Shown piece by piece: positions 1-5,860 of a DNA stretch of 11,675 nt; the first letter of the stretch is position 1; the number at the start of each line of letters is the position of its first letter. Both the position numbers and the translations under genes were made by a program. The notes under the pieces were generated by a model. The model saw nothing but the letters and a program-made list of their open reading frames with translations. It did not search any database and had not been told where the DNA came from. This DNA comes from Gammaproteobacteria bacterium (GTDB lineage: Bacteria; Pseudomonadota; Gammaproteobacteria; SZUA-21): NCBI GenBank assembly GCA_003233075.1, contig QIKQ01000324.1, positions 1 through 11,675 of the forward strand. Reading direction: 5' to 3'.

Positions 1-100
1 GACCACCGATCACACCGAAGCAATCTCCTTATCAATGATTTACGTTAGGAGATTGCTTCAGCTGCTTTCGCAGCTTCGCAACGACGGGCAAAGTTGAATG
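1..100. repeat. GC-richer palindromic intergenic segment, candidate dispersed repeat
   Basis: Two hairpins lie back to back. The first has perfect 13-bp arms (gaagcaatctcct at 17-29, aggagattgcttc at 47-59) around a 17-nt loop. The second has 6-bp arms (agctgc at 60-65, gcagct at 70-75) around a 4-nt loop. The segment is clearly richer in G+C than nearby intergenic DNA. The wording 'gagattgcttc...cttcgcaacgacg' resembles dispersed intergenic palindromes common in intracellular gammaproteobacteria and Rickettsiales. That likeness is from memory and only one copy is visible here. It lies downstream of the minus-strand gene at 228-869, so it could also help end that transcript, although no T-run follows on the minus strand. 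Confidence 0.5.
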
Positions 101-227
101 CGACCTGATCGCTCGATAACTGCTACACATCGCAACAAAATATCTGTGGGACAACAGTAACGCTTTGGGCGCTTCTTTATTTTTTAACTTGGCAGTATAG
201 AATTCGAGGCAAAATTTAACTCAACAG

Positions 228-869
228 TCAGGAGAAACCGTACTTAAAAATATCATAACTTCGATTTTTCTTTTTCGAAAATAAATAGGCTTTGCCCTGA
301 GAGTTTATCCAGGCGCCATTGATATAGACTCTAGTGCCGGTGGGAGCTTCTTTGCCAATATAACCAAGCTCTGGATGTGGTATCCAAGCATTATTTATTT
401 CAACATCATCATCCCAGTGCGCTTGAGCCTCATCAATCCAAAAACGAGCCCAAAGGTGATTTAAGCTAATTTCCGACTCAATCTGAGTTAGCCAAGCGTT
501 ATCACTAATTGTTTCAAGCAGTTTATGCTTCAGCATTAAAATCAATTCATGATTTTTGCAAATACCTAAGTCAGAGCCTAGATAATATTGGCCGCGTAGT
601 CCGTTTATGCCATTAAAAAGCAAATCAAATGTCGTTGGTTTTACATCAAAGAACCAAGATGCTCGTTTGCAGCCTAGGTCTTTGAGTTCTTGGCAGTCAC
701 CTTGTTCAGGGATATATTCGATGTTTGATATTTCTGAATGGACCAGATCCAGAATCTGCTCGAAGACGGGGCAAGTCGATAATAATTCTTGTCTATCATA
801 GGCAGTGTAGCCTATTTGTTTTTTCTCTTTCGAATGTAGGTATTGCCAATTATTTCGAGTGCAAGGCAT
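228..869 (-). CDS. Hypothetical protein, 213 aa, unrecognised
   Basis: I do not recognise this protein. It has no signal peptide or membrane segment and is probably cytoplasmic. It is rich in Trp, Tyr, Asn and acidic residues, with seven Trp between residues 72 and 187. The C-terminal third (about 150-195) contains two similar phrases, NNAWI (159-163) and NGAWI (184-188), around a Gly/Pro-rich loop. The five scattered Cys do not form a zinc motif. The start is well supported: GAGA on the minus strand (878-881) lies 8 nt before the ATG. It follows the two-helix membrane protein after 37 nt, so it may be the last gene of the lemA-M48 transcript, but this could be simple co-orientation. The CDS call rests on an intact frame, a good ribosome binding site and tight spacing; function is unknown. 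Confidence 0.75.
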   Translation of the reverse strand: MPCTRNNWQYLHSKEKKQIGYTAYDRQELLSTCPVFEQILDLVHSEISNIEYIPEQGDCQELKDLGCKRASWFFDVKPTTFDLLFNGINGLRGQYYLGSDLGICKNHELILMLKHKLLETISDNAWLTQIESEISLNHLWARFWIDEAQAHWDDDVEINNAWIPHPELGYIGKEAPTGTRVYINGAWINSQGKAYLFSKKKNRSYDIFKYGFS

Positions 870-906
870 TATTATAATCTCAAAAAAAGAGCTGGCGCTG
901 GATTAA

Positions 907-1212
907 TTATTTTATAAATAGAATAAGTAGAACAATTGCGGTTAATGATAAAAGCGTAATTCCAGCCAAATATAAAAAATTAATGACCTGGCCGAGTGAG
1001 TCAATTTCTTCGTCTTCTAAGGCGAAATAGTCTTTCGACTTAATATAGGTTAAAAATTTTTTAAAATCTTTAATAACATCCGGTTTGCCTAAATTGTTAT
1101 AGGTATCCGGGTGTTTAGCTGCCAGCAAATTTAAAAACTTTCTACTTGCATGGAAAAGCATGTATGCCATAAATAATGCAGCCGCTATAAAAATAAAATA
1201 AATTTCGTTCAT
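907..1212 (-). CDS. Small two-helix membrane protein, UspB-like architecture
   Basis: This 101-aa protein has a hydrophobic helix at residues 3-20, a hydrophilic middle (21-76) and a second helix at 77-99. The middle starts basic and ends acidic (LEDEEIDSLG, 65-74). Length, topology and spacing resemble the UspB family of small inner-membrane proteins (about 110 aa). The shared pattern 'leucine-rich, then a PDTY-like turn, then an aromatic/basic stretch' is suggestive, but identity is too low to name it. It starts 41 nt after the M48 stop and ends 37 nt before the orphan gene. No Shine-Dalgarno sequence is visible before the ATG. Instead a perfect TATAAT lies at 1221-1226 on the minus strand, so translation may be coupled, leaderless or weak. 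The membrane prediction is solid; the family is not. Confidence 0.75.
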   Translation of the reverse strand: MNEIYFIFIAAALFMAYMLFHASRKFLNLLAAKHPDTYNNLGKPDVIKDFKKFLTYIKSKDYFALEDEEIDSLGQVINFLYLAGITLLSLTAIVLLILFIK

Positions 1213-1235
1213 AGTTAAGAATTATAGTCTAGTGT

Positions 1236-1251
1236 GAATCAATATTGATTC
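1236..1251. repeat. 16-bp perfect palindrome between the M48 gene and the two-helix gene
   Basis: gaatcaatattgattc reads the same on both strands and begins 3 nt after the M48 stop codon. As RNA it would form a 6-bp stem with a 4-nt loop, too weak and without a T-run to be a convincing terminator. As DNA it could be an operator for the downstream gene. Confidence 0.4.
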
Positions 1252-1253
1252 TA

Positions 1254-3236
1254 TCATATCGAAAGATTTGGAGGAATCGGGCATTCTAGCGCCATTGCCA
1301 AGGTTCGTAGCAAATCAAATTCTTCCATTGTTATTGTTTCATCGCTCAGTGCTGTTTCCACTAAGGCGGTCATTAGTTTTTCCTTAGCGAGAGGTTTTGC
1401 TTGTTTCATTTTATACAATGCATTTCGACATTCTTCATAGCTGAATGAATTCAGTTGTATATTACTGTTCGATCCCAGCATCGCGGCATTAATGCCGGCA
1501 TTATAGGCTTGTTTTTGCATATCTTGATCATCATGACCGGATATTGCCATCAATGCAATTAACATAGCAGCTTGATTTGCGATTGGATTAAGGTCTTTAT
1601 ATTTAGTTCTAATTGCCTGATTAGCTTTTGGGTTTAAGCAGGAATCGACAGCGAGCAAGTAAATAAATTCTTTAATGCTAATATGATCATCTATGGTAAT
1701 CATTTTTTCAATGGTGATTAATATTGCACTGCAAGCAGCATCAATATAAGCATTTGATTTTGCTTTTTTTGCAGTTTTGATATTCTGCATTGACGAGACT
1801 TGAATTTGTCGTCTAAGTTCTGGCAATACTAGCGTAAATAACGGCAGGAGCGATTTAGCGTCTAGATGCCTTACCTCTTGATATAGATCTGCGGCTTTAA
1901 CAGCGATGGCAGTCTCGCCTTGAGAGCTAATTAAGTCTAATTGTTGTTGACGATAACCGGCGCTATTGTCCAGCATGAGAGCGTACAATAGGGCTAGCAA
2001 GTTAGTTTCAGTTTTCATAGCATGCATAATCGCAGCAGGAAATAGGGCATGAATTTCTTTGCCGTATTCAATTTGATCGTCAGAAAAAGTGCCCGTTGAT
2101 TCAATGACAGATTCAGTTGGTGTTGTGGCCGATGAAAATCCACTCATTGCTGCATGTGTTTCCTCGCCTTGTGGCGCATGAGTTTCAGCGGTTTCTATCA
2201 GATCGTCTTCTAAATCGAATTGAGGATTGATTCGTTTAATTCTTTCTGGTAGTGGCGGGTGGCTTGCGAGCATGCCTGAGAATAATGAAATAGAAACTGC
2301 TTCACCAAAATACATATGGCTCATTTCTTCTGCGCGTTTATTTTCGATTGTTGAGCCTGCGCTAAGTAATCTAATTTTATTTAAAGCATTTGCGATGCCG
2401 TCGGGATTTCGGGTGAACTGCACAGCGGAAGCGTCAGCCAGGTATTCCCTTTGTCTAGAGACGGCCGCTCTGATGATTCTTCCACAAAAAACGCCCACGA
2501 AGCCGATGACCGTTATCGCTAATCCAATCGCTATAACAGCAAGTACGCCATTGTTGTCCCGGCTGCGTCGCCGCGTAAACATAACAGAACGCATCATTAA
2601 TAGCCCAATACTACCAATAAATAAAATGCCCGCTAAGACGCCCATTAATCGAATATTTAAACGCATGTCGCCATTTAAGATATGGCTAAATTCGTGAGCT
2701 ACGACACCCTGGAGCTCGTTACGGCTGAGTTGTTCGAGTGTCCCCCGAGTTACCGCTATTACCGCATTATTGCTGCTGTAGCCGGCAGCAAATGCATTTA
2801 TTGCTAATTCTTCATCCATGATGTAGACACCCGGACGTGGAACTCCTGATGCAATTGACATTTCGTCAACTATATTAAGCAGTTGCTTTTCTTTATAGTC
2901 TTGGGTGTCATAATCAATTTGCCGCGCGCCAGCCCATTCAGCTACAACTTGGCCACCTTGACGTAGTGTCAGTGTTCGAATTAACGAAATTCCACCGATC
3001 AGAGCAATTGATCCTAGGCTAACCCAGCCCATAGTACTTTTGTGTTGACTAAACAAATACTCAAAATAATTTAAGTGATTACTCGCCGCATATTGTTTTT
3101 CGTAGAGCGTAAAATCTAATACTGTTGTAATGACCAATATGAGAGATACAATTATTACAATGACTGCAATTAAAAAGTAAAGTACTAGTCTTTTGCTTAG
3201 CCGTTTCGCTTCATCTTGCTGTTCAAAAAAGTTCAT
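1254..3236 (-). CDS. HtpX-like M48 membrane metalloprotease with TerB-like C-terminal domain
   Basis: This is a zinc-dependent inner-membrane endopeptidase of family M48, 660 aa, more than twice the length of HtpX (about 290 aa). Helices are predicted at about 15-40 and 71-87, then 196-216 and 230-252 after the active site. The metal site is visible: HEFSH (181-185), with E264 of E-Y-L-A-D as third ligand and SHPP (325-328) downstream. About residues 345-390 form a polar Thr/Glu-rich linker. The last 120 or so residues (LVETALSDETITMEEFDLL near 634-653, ending CPIPPNLSI) look like a TerB-type helical domain, as known in proteins paired with LemA. It starts 23 nt after lemA with CAAAGG 5 nt before the ATG, so the two are co-transcribed. 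This suggests membrane-protein quality control. Family assignment is firm; substrates are unknown, and it should not be called htpX itself. Confidence 0.93.
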   Translation of the reverse strand: MNFFEQQDEAKRLSKRLVLYFLIAVIVIIVSLILVITTVLDFTLYEKQYAASNHLNYFEYLFSQHKSTMGWVSLGSIALIGGISLIRTLTLRQGGQVVAEWAGARQIDYDTQDYKEKQLLNIVDEMSIASGVPRPGVYIMDEELAINAFAAGYSSNNAVIAVTRGTLEQLSRNELQGVVAHEFSHILNGDMRLNIRLMGVLAGILFIGSIGLLMMRSVMFTRRRSRDNNGVLAVIAIGLAITVIGFVGVFCGRIIRAAVSRQREYLADASAVQFTRNPDGIANALNKIRLLSAGSTIENKRAEEMSHMYFGEAVSISLFSGMLASHPPLPERIKRINPQFDLEDDLIETAETHAPQGEETHAAMSGFSSATTPTESVIESTGTFSDDQIEYGKEIHALFPAAIMHAMKTETNLLALLYALMLDNSAGYRQQQLDLISSQGETAIAVKAADLYQEVRHLDAKSLLPLFTLVLPELRRQIQVSSMQNIKTAKKAKSNAYIDAACSAILITIEKMITIDDHISIKEFIYLLAVDSCLNPKANQAIRTKYKDLNPIANQAAMLIALMAISGHDDQDMQKQAYNAGINAAMLGSNSNIQLNSFSYEECRNALYKMKQAKPLAKEKLMTALVETALSDETITMEEFDLLRTLAMALECPIPPNLSI

Positions 3237-3259
3237 AATAGCCTTTGATAGATTTGTAA

Positions 3260-3850
3260 TTAAAACGAAACTTTAATGGCTTCTCGTTCTTCTGGTTTTT
3301 CAATATTCCAAAGTGTCGCAGGTTTGAATTTAAACTGACTGGCAATTATATTATCAGGAATACTTTCAATTTGAGTATTGTAGTTCATGACATCATCGTT
3401 AAATCTCTGGCGAGAAAAAGTCACTTGATTTTCTGTTGAGCTAAGTTCTTCCATTAGCTTTTCCATCGTTTGATTGGCTTTTAAATCTGGATAGGCTTCA
3501 GATAATGCAAATAATTTCCCTAAGCTACCGGTAAGGACCGCTTCTGCACCAACGAGTGTTTCGATCGCTTGGGTATCACTTGGGTCTTGAGCCACTTTTT
3601 GGTTTGCTGAACTTGCCATATTTCGAGCTGAGATCACTGCATCAAGAGTTTCACTTTCGTGTTTCATATAACCCTTTGCCGTTTCGACTAAGTTAGGTAT
3701 AAGGTCATATCGTCTTTTCAACTGTATATCAATTTGGGAATAAGAGTTCTTAAAAACATTTTTCAAATTCACCAATTTATTGTAAATGGATATGAAATAG
3801 AAAATAAGAATGGCGATGATTACTAGGGTGACAATAAGTCCGGTCGACAT
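3260..3850 (-). CDS. lemA: LemA family protein
   Basis: This is a LemA-family membrane-anchored helical protein, 196 aa, the usual length. An N-terminal hydrophobic helix (residues 4-21) precedes a coiled helical body facing the periplasm or exterior. The signature IDIQLKRRYDLIPNLVE (40-56) followed by TAKGYMKHE is diagnostic, and the late motif FNDDVMNYNTQIE is also typical. The start is fixed by GGAGAG (3856-3861, minus strand) 5 nt before the ATG. LemA proteins are often encoded beside M48 or TPM-domain proteins, as here with the protease 23 nt downstream. The molecular role is poorly defined; acting as an accessory of the protease is an inference from synteny. Confidence 0.95.
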   Translation of the reverse strand: MSTGLIVTLVIIAILIFYFISIYNKLVNLKNVFKNSYSQIDIQLKRRYDLIPNLVETAKGYMKHESETLDAVISARNMASSANQKVAQDPSDTQAIETLVGAEAVLTGSLGKLFALSEAYPDLKANQTMEKLMEELSSTENQVTFSRQRFNDDVMNYNTQIESIPDNIIASQFKFKPATLWNIEKPEEREAIKVSF

Positions 3851-4026
3851 GATAACTCTCCGTATTGTAATGCTACATCTTAAGATAATGGCACTTATAA
3901 AATTAGCTCTAGTTTAACGAATCTTGGTCAATACACCAAATCTCTAAGGGTATTGTGTCTAATAATTAAGCTGGTTACTTTGGTTGTAAATTCAGCGATT
4001 AATCAGAGCGATCGTGAGCTAATAAG

Positions 4027-4042
4027 TGTGATTAGGCTCACA
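4027..4042. promoter_or_regulatory. Candidate CRP-type binding site, perfect TGTGA-N6-TCACA
   Basis: TGTGA (4027-4031), six bases, then TCACA (4038-4042) match all ten conserved positions of the CRP half-sites. A perfect match is expected by chance about 0.01 times in this much DNA at equal base frequencies. Its centre is 128 bp upstream of the extensin-like ATG. It sits about 72 bp upstream of a plausible start point if TATATA (4095-4100) is the -10 box, a position used by class I CRP-dependent promoters. That promoter lacks a good -35 box, as expected for an activated one. Whether the genome encodes a CRP/Vfr protein is not visible. Confidence 0.5.
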
Positions 4043-4094
4043 GCCTTATCACTTAATCAGGGACTTTAGCTTAACGCCTATGCCGTGTCGCCGC

Positions 4095-4100
4095 TATATA
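4095..4100 (+). promoter_or_regulatory. Possible -10 box for the extensin-like gene
   Basis: TATATA lies about 63 nt before the start codon. No recognisable -35 hexamer is found 16-18 nt upstream. The box is proposed mainly because its spacing from the CRP-type site is right for activation. TATAAA at 4147 is too near the ribosome binding site to be the likely promoter. Confidence 0.25.
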
Positions 4101-4162
4101 TAAGGTATGAGTTCGTGTGTTTAGTTCAAAAACTGGTAATTTCATTATAAAATGAGGTTTAT

Positions 4163-5227
4163 ATGCGTTATTTTCTACTTAGCGTAAATTGCGTTTTAAT
4201 ATTCGCTTGCAGCAATTTATTTGCGGAAAATCGAAATAGTCAACATTTCCATGACGAATATGCCGAAGATTATTCTTATTTCGCTGAAGAAGACTTTCGA
4301 TATTCCCAAAACTACCTTGGGCCTAAGGAAGATTTAAGTAAGGAAGATCTAAATAAAGAAGATTCGAATTTAATAGTGACGCGAGGTTTTCACCAAAAAA
4401 CTGAAAACTATCCATGGCAAGGCGATCGATATGGAGTTAGAGAGGACTCAGTTAAAACTAAGCAAACTAATCGTCGTTATGAAGATCATGATTATGATGA
4501 TTTGGGGTATCGAAATAATTACTTTTCAAAAGATGATTATAGTTATGCTAGAAGTCATAAGAAACGAGAGAAAATTACTACTATAAAATCTGATAAGCAT
4601 CGCCATGTAAAATCAAATCGAGTCAAAGTTAATTTGAATTCGCAACAAATATTAGGCTTATCTCGAAACAAATGTTATTCAGTATTAAAAAAGCATAAAG
4701 TCATATTTCGCAAATTAGCATACCGTTCTGGGGTGAAAATACCTATTAAAATTGAATCTAGCTTAGGTGGAGTTCGATTTAAGCAGGTTCACAACAAATC
4801 AAAACATTCGATCATGGATTGTCGTTTAGCGGTGGCATTGCTTTCCTGGACAAGGATATTAAGGCGTTTTGGTATAGATGAAGTGGTTTACATGCGAACT
4901 TATACTCGTGGCGCAAAAGTTCGTGGCAGCGGTAAAAGTAGCGGTCATAGTTGGGCGCTCGCAATTGATGCGGCTAAATTCAAGAGTAAAAGATATGGCT
5001 TGTTGGATGTAAAATATGATTGGTTTGATCGACGAAAAGGAGTTTCTCCCTGTGGCTCGATTCAAAATCACTATACTGCGGCTAGGAAAGTGCTTAGGTC
5101 AATTGTTTGCAAATCGGTGCAACAGAATATTTTTGCCGTTATTTTAACACCGCATTATAATCGTGCTCACCATGACCATTTGCACATTGAGCTTCGTCCC
5201 ACTAAATACAGCATGATCTTAAGATAG
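4163..5227 (+). CDS. Exported extensin-like / LAS-type zinc metallopeptidase candidate
   Basis: This 354-aa protein has an N-terminal signal sequence (residues 1-21, ending NLFA; C16 after IFA is only a poor lipobox). Next comes a low-complexity linker (about 22-150) rich in Asp, Glu, Tyr, His and Lys, then a C-terminal domain (about 165-345) like the bacterial extensin-like C-terminal family. Visible motifs are DCR (219-221), H262-x6-D269 in SGHSWALAID, and H339-L-H341 in AHHDHLHIE. H-x6-D plus H-x-H is the zinc signature of LAS enzymes, which cut peptidoglycan peptides. Cys171, 220, 297 and 316 may pair in the periplasm. GAGG lies 5 nt before the ATG. Three 15-bp repeats encode KEDLS/KEDLN/KEDSN (residues 55-69). 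Domain family is fairly sure; the peptidoglycan substrate is inferred. Confidence 0.85.
   Translation: MRYFLLSVNCVLIFACSNLFAENRNSQHFHDEYAEDYSYFAEEDFRYSQNYLGPKEDLSKEDLNKEDSNLIVTRGFHQKTENYPWQGDRYGVREDSVKTKQTNRRYEDHDYDDLGYRNNYFSKDDYSYARSHKKREKITTIKSDKHRHVKSNRVKVNLNSQQILGLSRNKCYSVLKKHKVIFRKLAYRSGVKIPIKIESSLGGVRFKQVHNKSKHSIMDCRLAVALLSWTRILRRFGIDEVVYMRTYTRGAKVRGSGKSSGHSWALAIDAAKFKSKRYGLLDVKYDWFDRRKGVSPCGSIQNHYTAARKVLRSIVCKSVQQNIFAVILTPHYNRAHHDHLHIELRPTKYSMILR
4325..4369 (+). repeat. Three in-frame 15-bp tandem repeats inside the extensin-like gene
   Basis: The units start at 4325, 4340 and 4355 and encode KEDLS, KEDLN and KEDSN. They differ at a few bases each. They lie in the disordered linker between signal peptide and enzyme domain, so copy-number change would alter linker length without breaking the frame. 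Confidence 0.85.
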
Positions 5228-5263
5228 CTTGCATGATACGTAAAAAATAAAAGCTTCAGACAG

Positions 5264-5293
5264 AATAAAGGCCAGATATAACTGGCCTTTATT
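5264..5293. terminator. Bidirectional intrinsic terminator
   Basis: Perfect 12-bp inverted repeat: aataaaggccag (5264-5275), a 6-nt loop, ctggcctttatt (5282-5293). It lies between two converging genes, 36 nt after the extensin-like stop and 22 nt beyond the miniprotein stop. Each strand gives a GC-rich stem core followed by an AT-rich tail. Confidence 0.85.
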
Positions 5294-5315
5294 AGCTTAC
5301 GCTAAAAAAAGCAGA

Positions 5316-5576
5316 TTATTTATTTGCTTTTGTAGTAGTTTTAGCTGGGTCTTTTGCGCCAGGCTCTTTCTTAGCCATGTCGCCGCCTGCAGCAGTTTTC
5401 TTGCCTTTAGCTTCAGCCAATTTCGCTTTATCTTCACACGCTTTTTTCTCTTTAGCGTCTTTTTGCTTACATTCAGTTTTAGCAGCAGTTTTAGTAGCAG
5501 GTGCTTTTTCTGCAGCTAATACTGGAGCACTTGCAATAGCAAGAGCCGATAAAACAGACAATACGAGTTTTTTCAT
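5316..5576 (-). CDS. Exported Lys/Ala-rich miniprotein
   Basis: An 86-aa precursor with a clear signal peptide, MKKLVLSVLSALAIASAPVLA (1-21), cut near A21 or A22. The mature part of about 65 residues contains roughly 19 Lys and 16 Ala, is strongly basic and probably unstructured. It has just two Cys, C36 and C47, separated by ten residues, which could form one disulfide. Composition recalls histone-H1-like tails, but the signal peptide points to the periplasm, where a polycation might bind peptidoglycan, lipopolysaccharide or outer-membrane partners; this is speculation. Start choice: the ATG at 5576 opens a textbook signal peptide and has GGAGA 8 nt upstream. An in-frame ATG at 5603, also with a good GGGAGAG, would add nine residues. 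It is monocistronic, ending in the shared terminator. Confidence 0.8.
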   Translation of the reverse strand: MKKLVLSVLSALAIASAPVLAAEKAPATKTAAKTECKQKDAKEKKACEDKAKLAEAKGKKTAAGGDMAKKEPGAKDPAKTTTKANK

Positions 5577-5584
5577 TTTTTGTT

Positions 5585-5589
5585 TCTCC
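5585..5589 (-). promoter_or_regulatory. Ribosome binding site deciding the miniprotein start
   Basis: GGAGA on the minus strand lies 8 nt before the ATG at 5576. A second strong site, GGGAGAG (5611-5617), sits 7 nt before the in-frame ATG at 5603. Both starts may be used; the downstream one gives a standard signal peptide. Confidence 0.55.
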
Positions 5590-5723
5590 ATAATTAAATA
5601 CATAAACGAACTCTCCCTCTCAACAGTTAGAATCCTAACCCCGAAAGTAGATATCCATTTTCCTTAATAAGTGTAAGTTGTACCACAAAGATTAAGTGAT
5701 AATATGAACTGCATCATGTTTTT

Positions 5724-5739
5724 TGTGTCGATTTTCACA
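5724..5739. promoter_or_regulatory. Second CRP-like site, TGTGT-N6-TCACA
   Basis: Nine of the ten conserved CRP core positions match. On the minus strand a TATTAT -10 candidate lies at 5699-5704, which would place the site's centre about 40 bp upstream of the start point, close to the class II position near -41.5. It would then act on the miniprotein gene. A 9/10 match is expected about 0.3 times by chance in this window, so taken alone it is weak. Confidence 0.3.
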
Positions 5740-5860
5740 TTAAGTTGAAAAATGACCAATAAATACACAGATAAAAACTAAGTTTTAATAAAATGCGGAT
5801 AAAAAATGGATCTGTTTATTTCGCTGTAAATTTTGTAATTTTGTCATATATTAAATAATC

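Larger units (their letters stand above)
3851..4162. other. Divergent intergenic region between lemA and the extensin-like gene
   Basis: This is 312 bp without a gene. It must hold the promoters of both the minus-strand lemA cluster and the plus-strand extensin-like gene. It contains a perfect CRP-type core at 4027-4042 inside an imperfect inverted repeat (4021-4057, with AGGCT/AGCCT at its tip). It also has an alternative GTGAGC/GCTCAC pair (4014-4019 and 4036-4041) and an 8-bp direct repeat ttaatcag (3999-4006 and 4053-4060). No strong sigma-70 promoter toward lemA could be picked out by eye. Confidence 0.6.

Noticed and set aside
150..190. Hairpin with T-run near aacgctttgggcgctt as a terminator of a gene before the window
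   Set aside because: The arms do not pair cleanly (one mismatch or bulge in a 5-bp stem).
607..801. 64-codon plus-strand frame antisense to the orphan gene
   Set aside because: No ribosome binding site or recognisable protein features; the minus-strand gene explains the region.
2227..2697. 156-codon plus-strand frame opposite the M48 protease
   Set aside because: It lies wholly antisense to the conserved catalytic region of the M48 gene, and its translation has no recognisable domain.
5307..5331. AAAAGCA/TGCTTTT inverted repeat over the miniprotein stop codon as a separate terminator
   Set aside because: AT-rich, weak stem overlapping the coding end; the 12-bp repeat at 5264-5293 is a far better terminator for both genes.
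5377..5667. 96-codon plus-strand frame over the miniprotein
   Set aside because: Antisense shadow produced by the Ala/Lys codon bias of the minus-strand gene, which has the signal peptide and ribosome binding sites.
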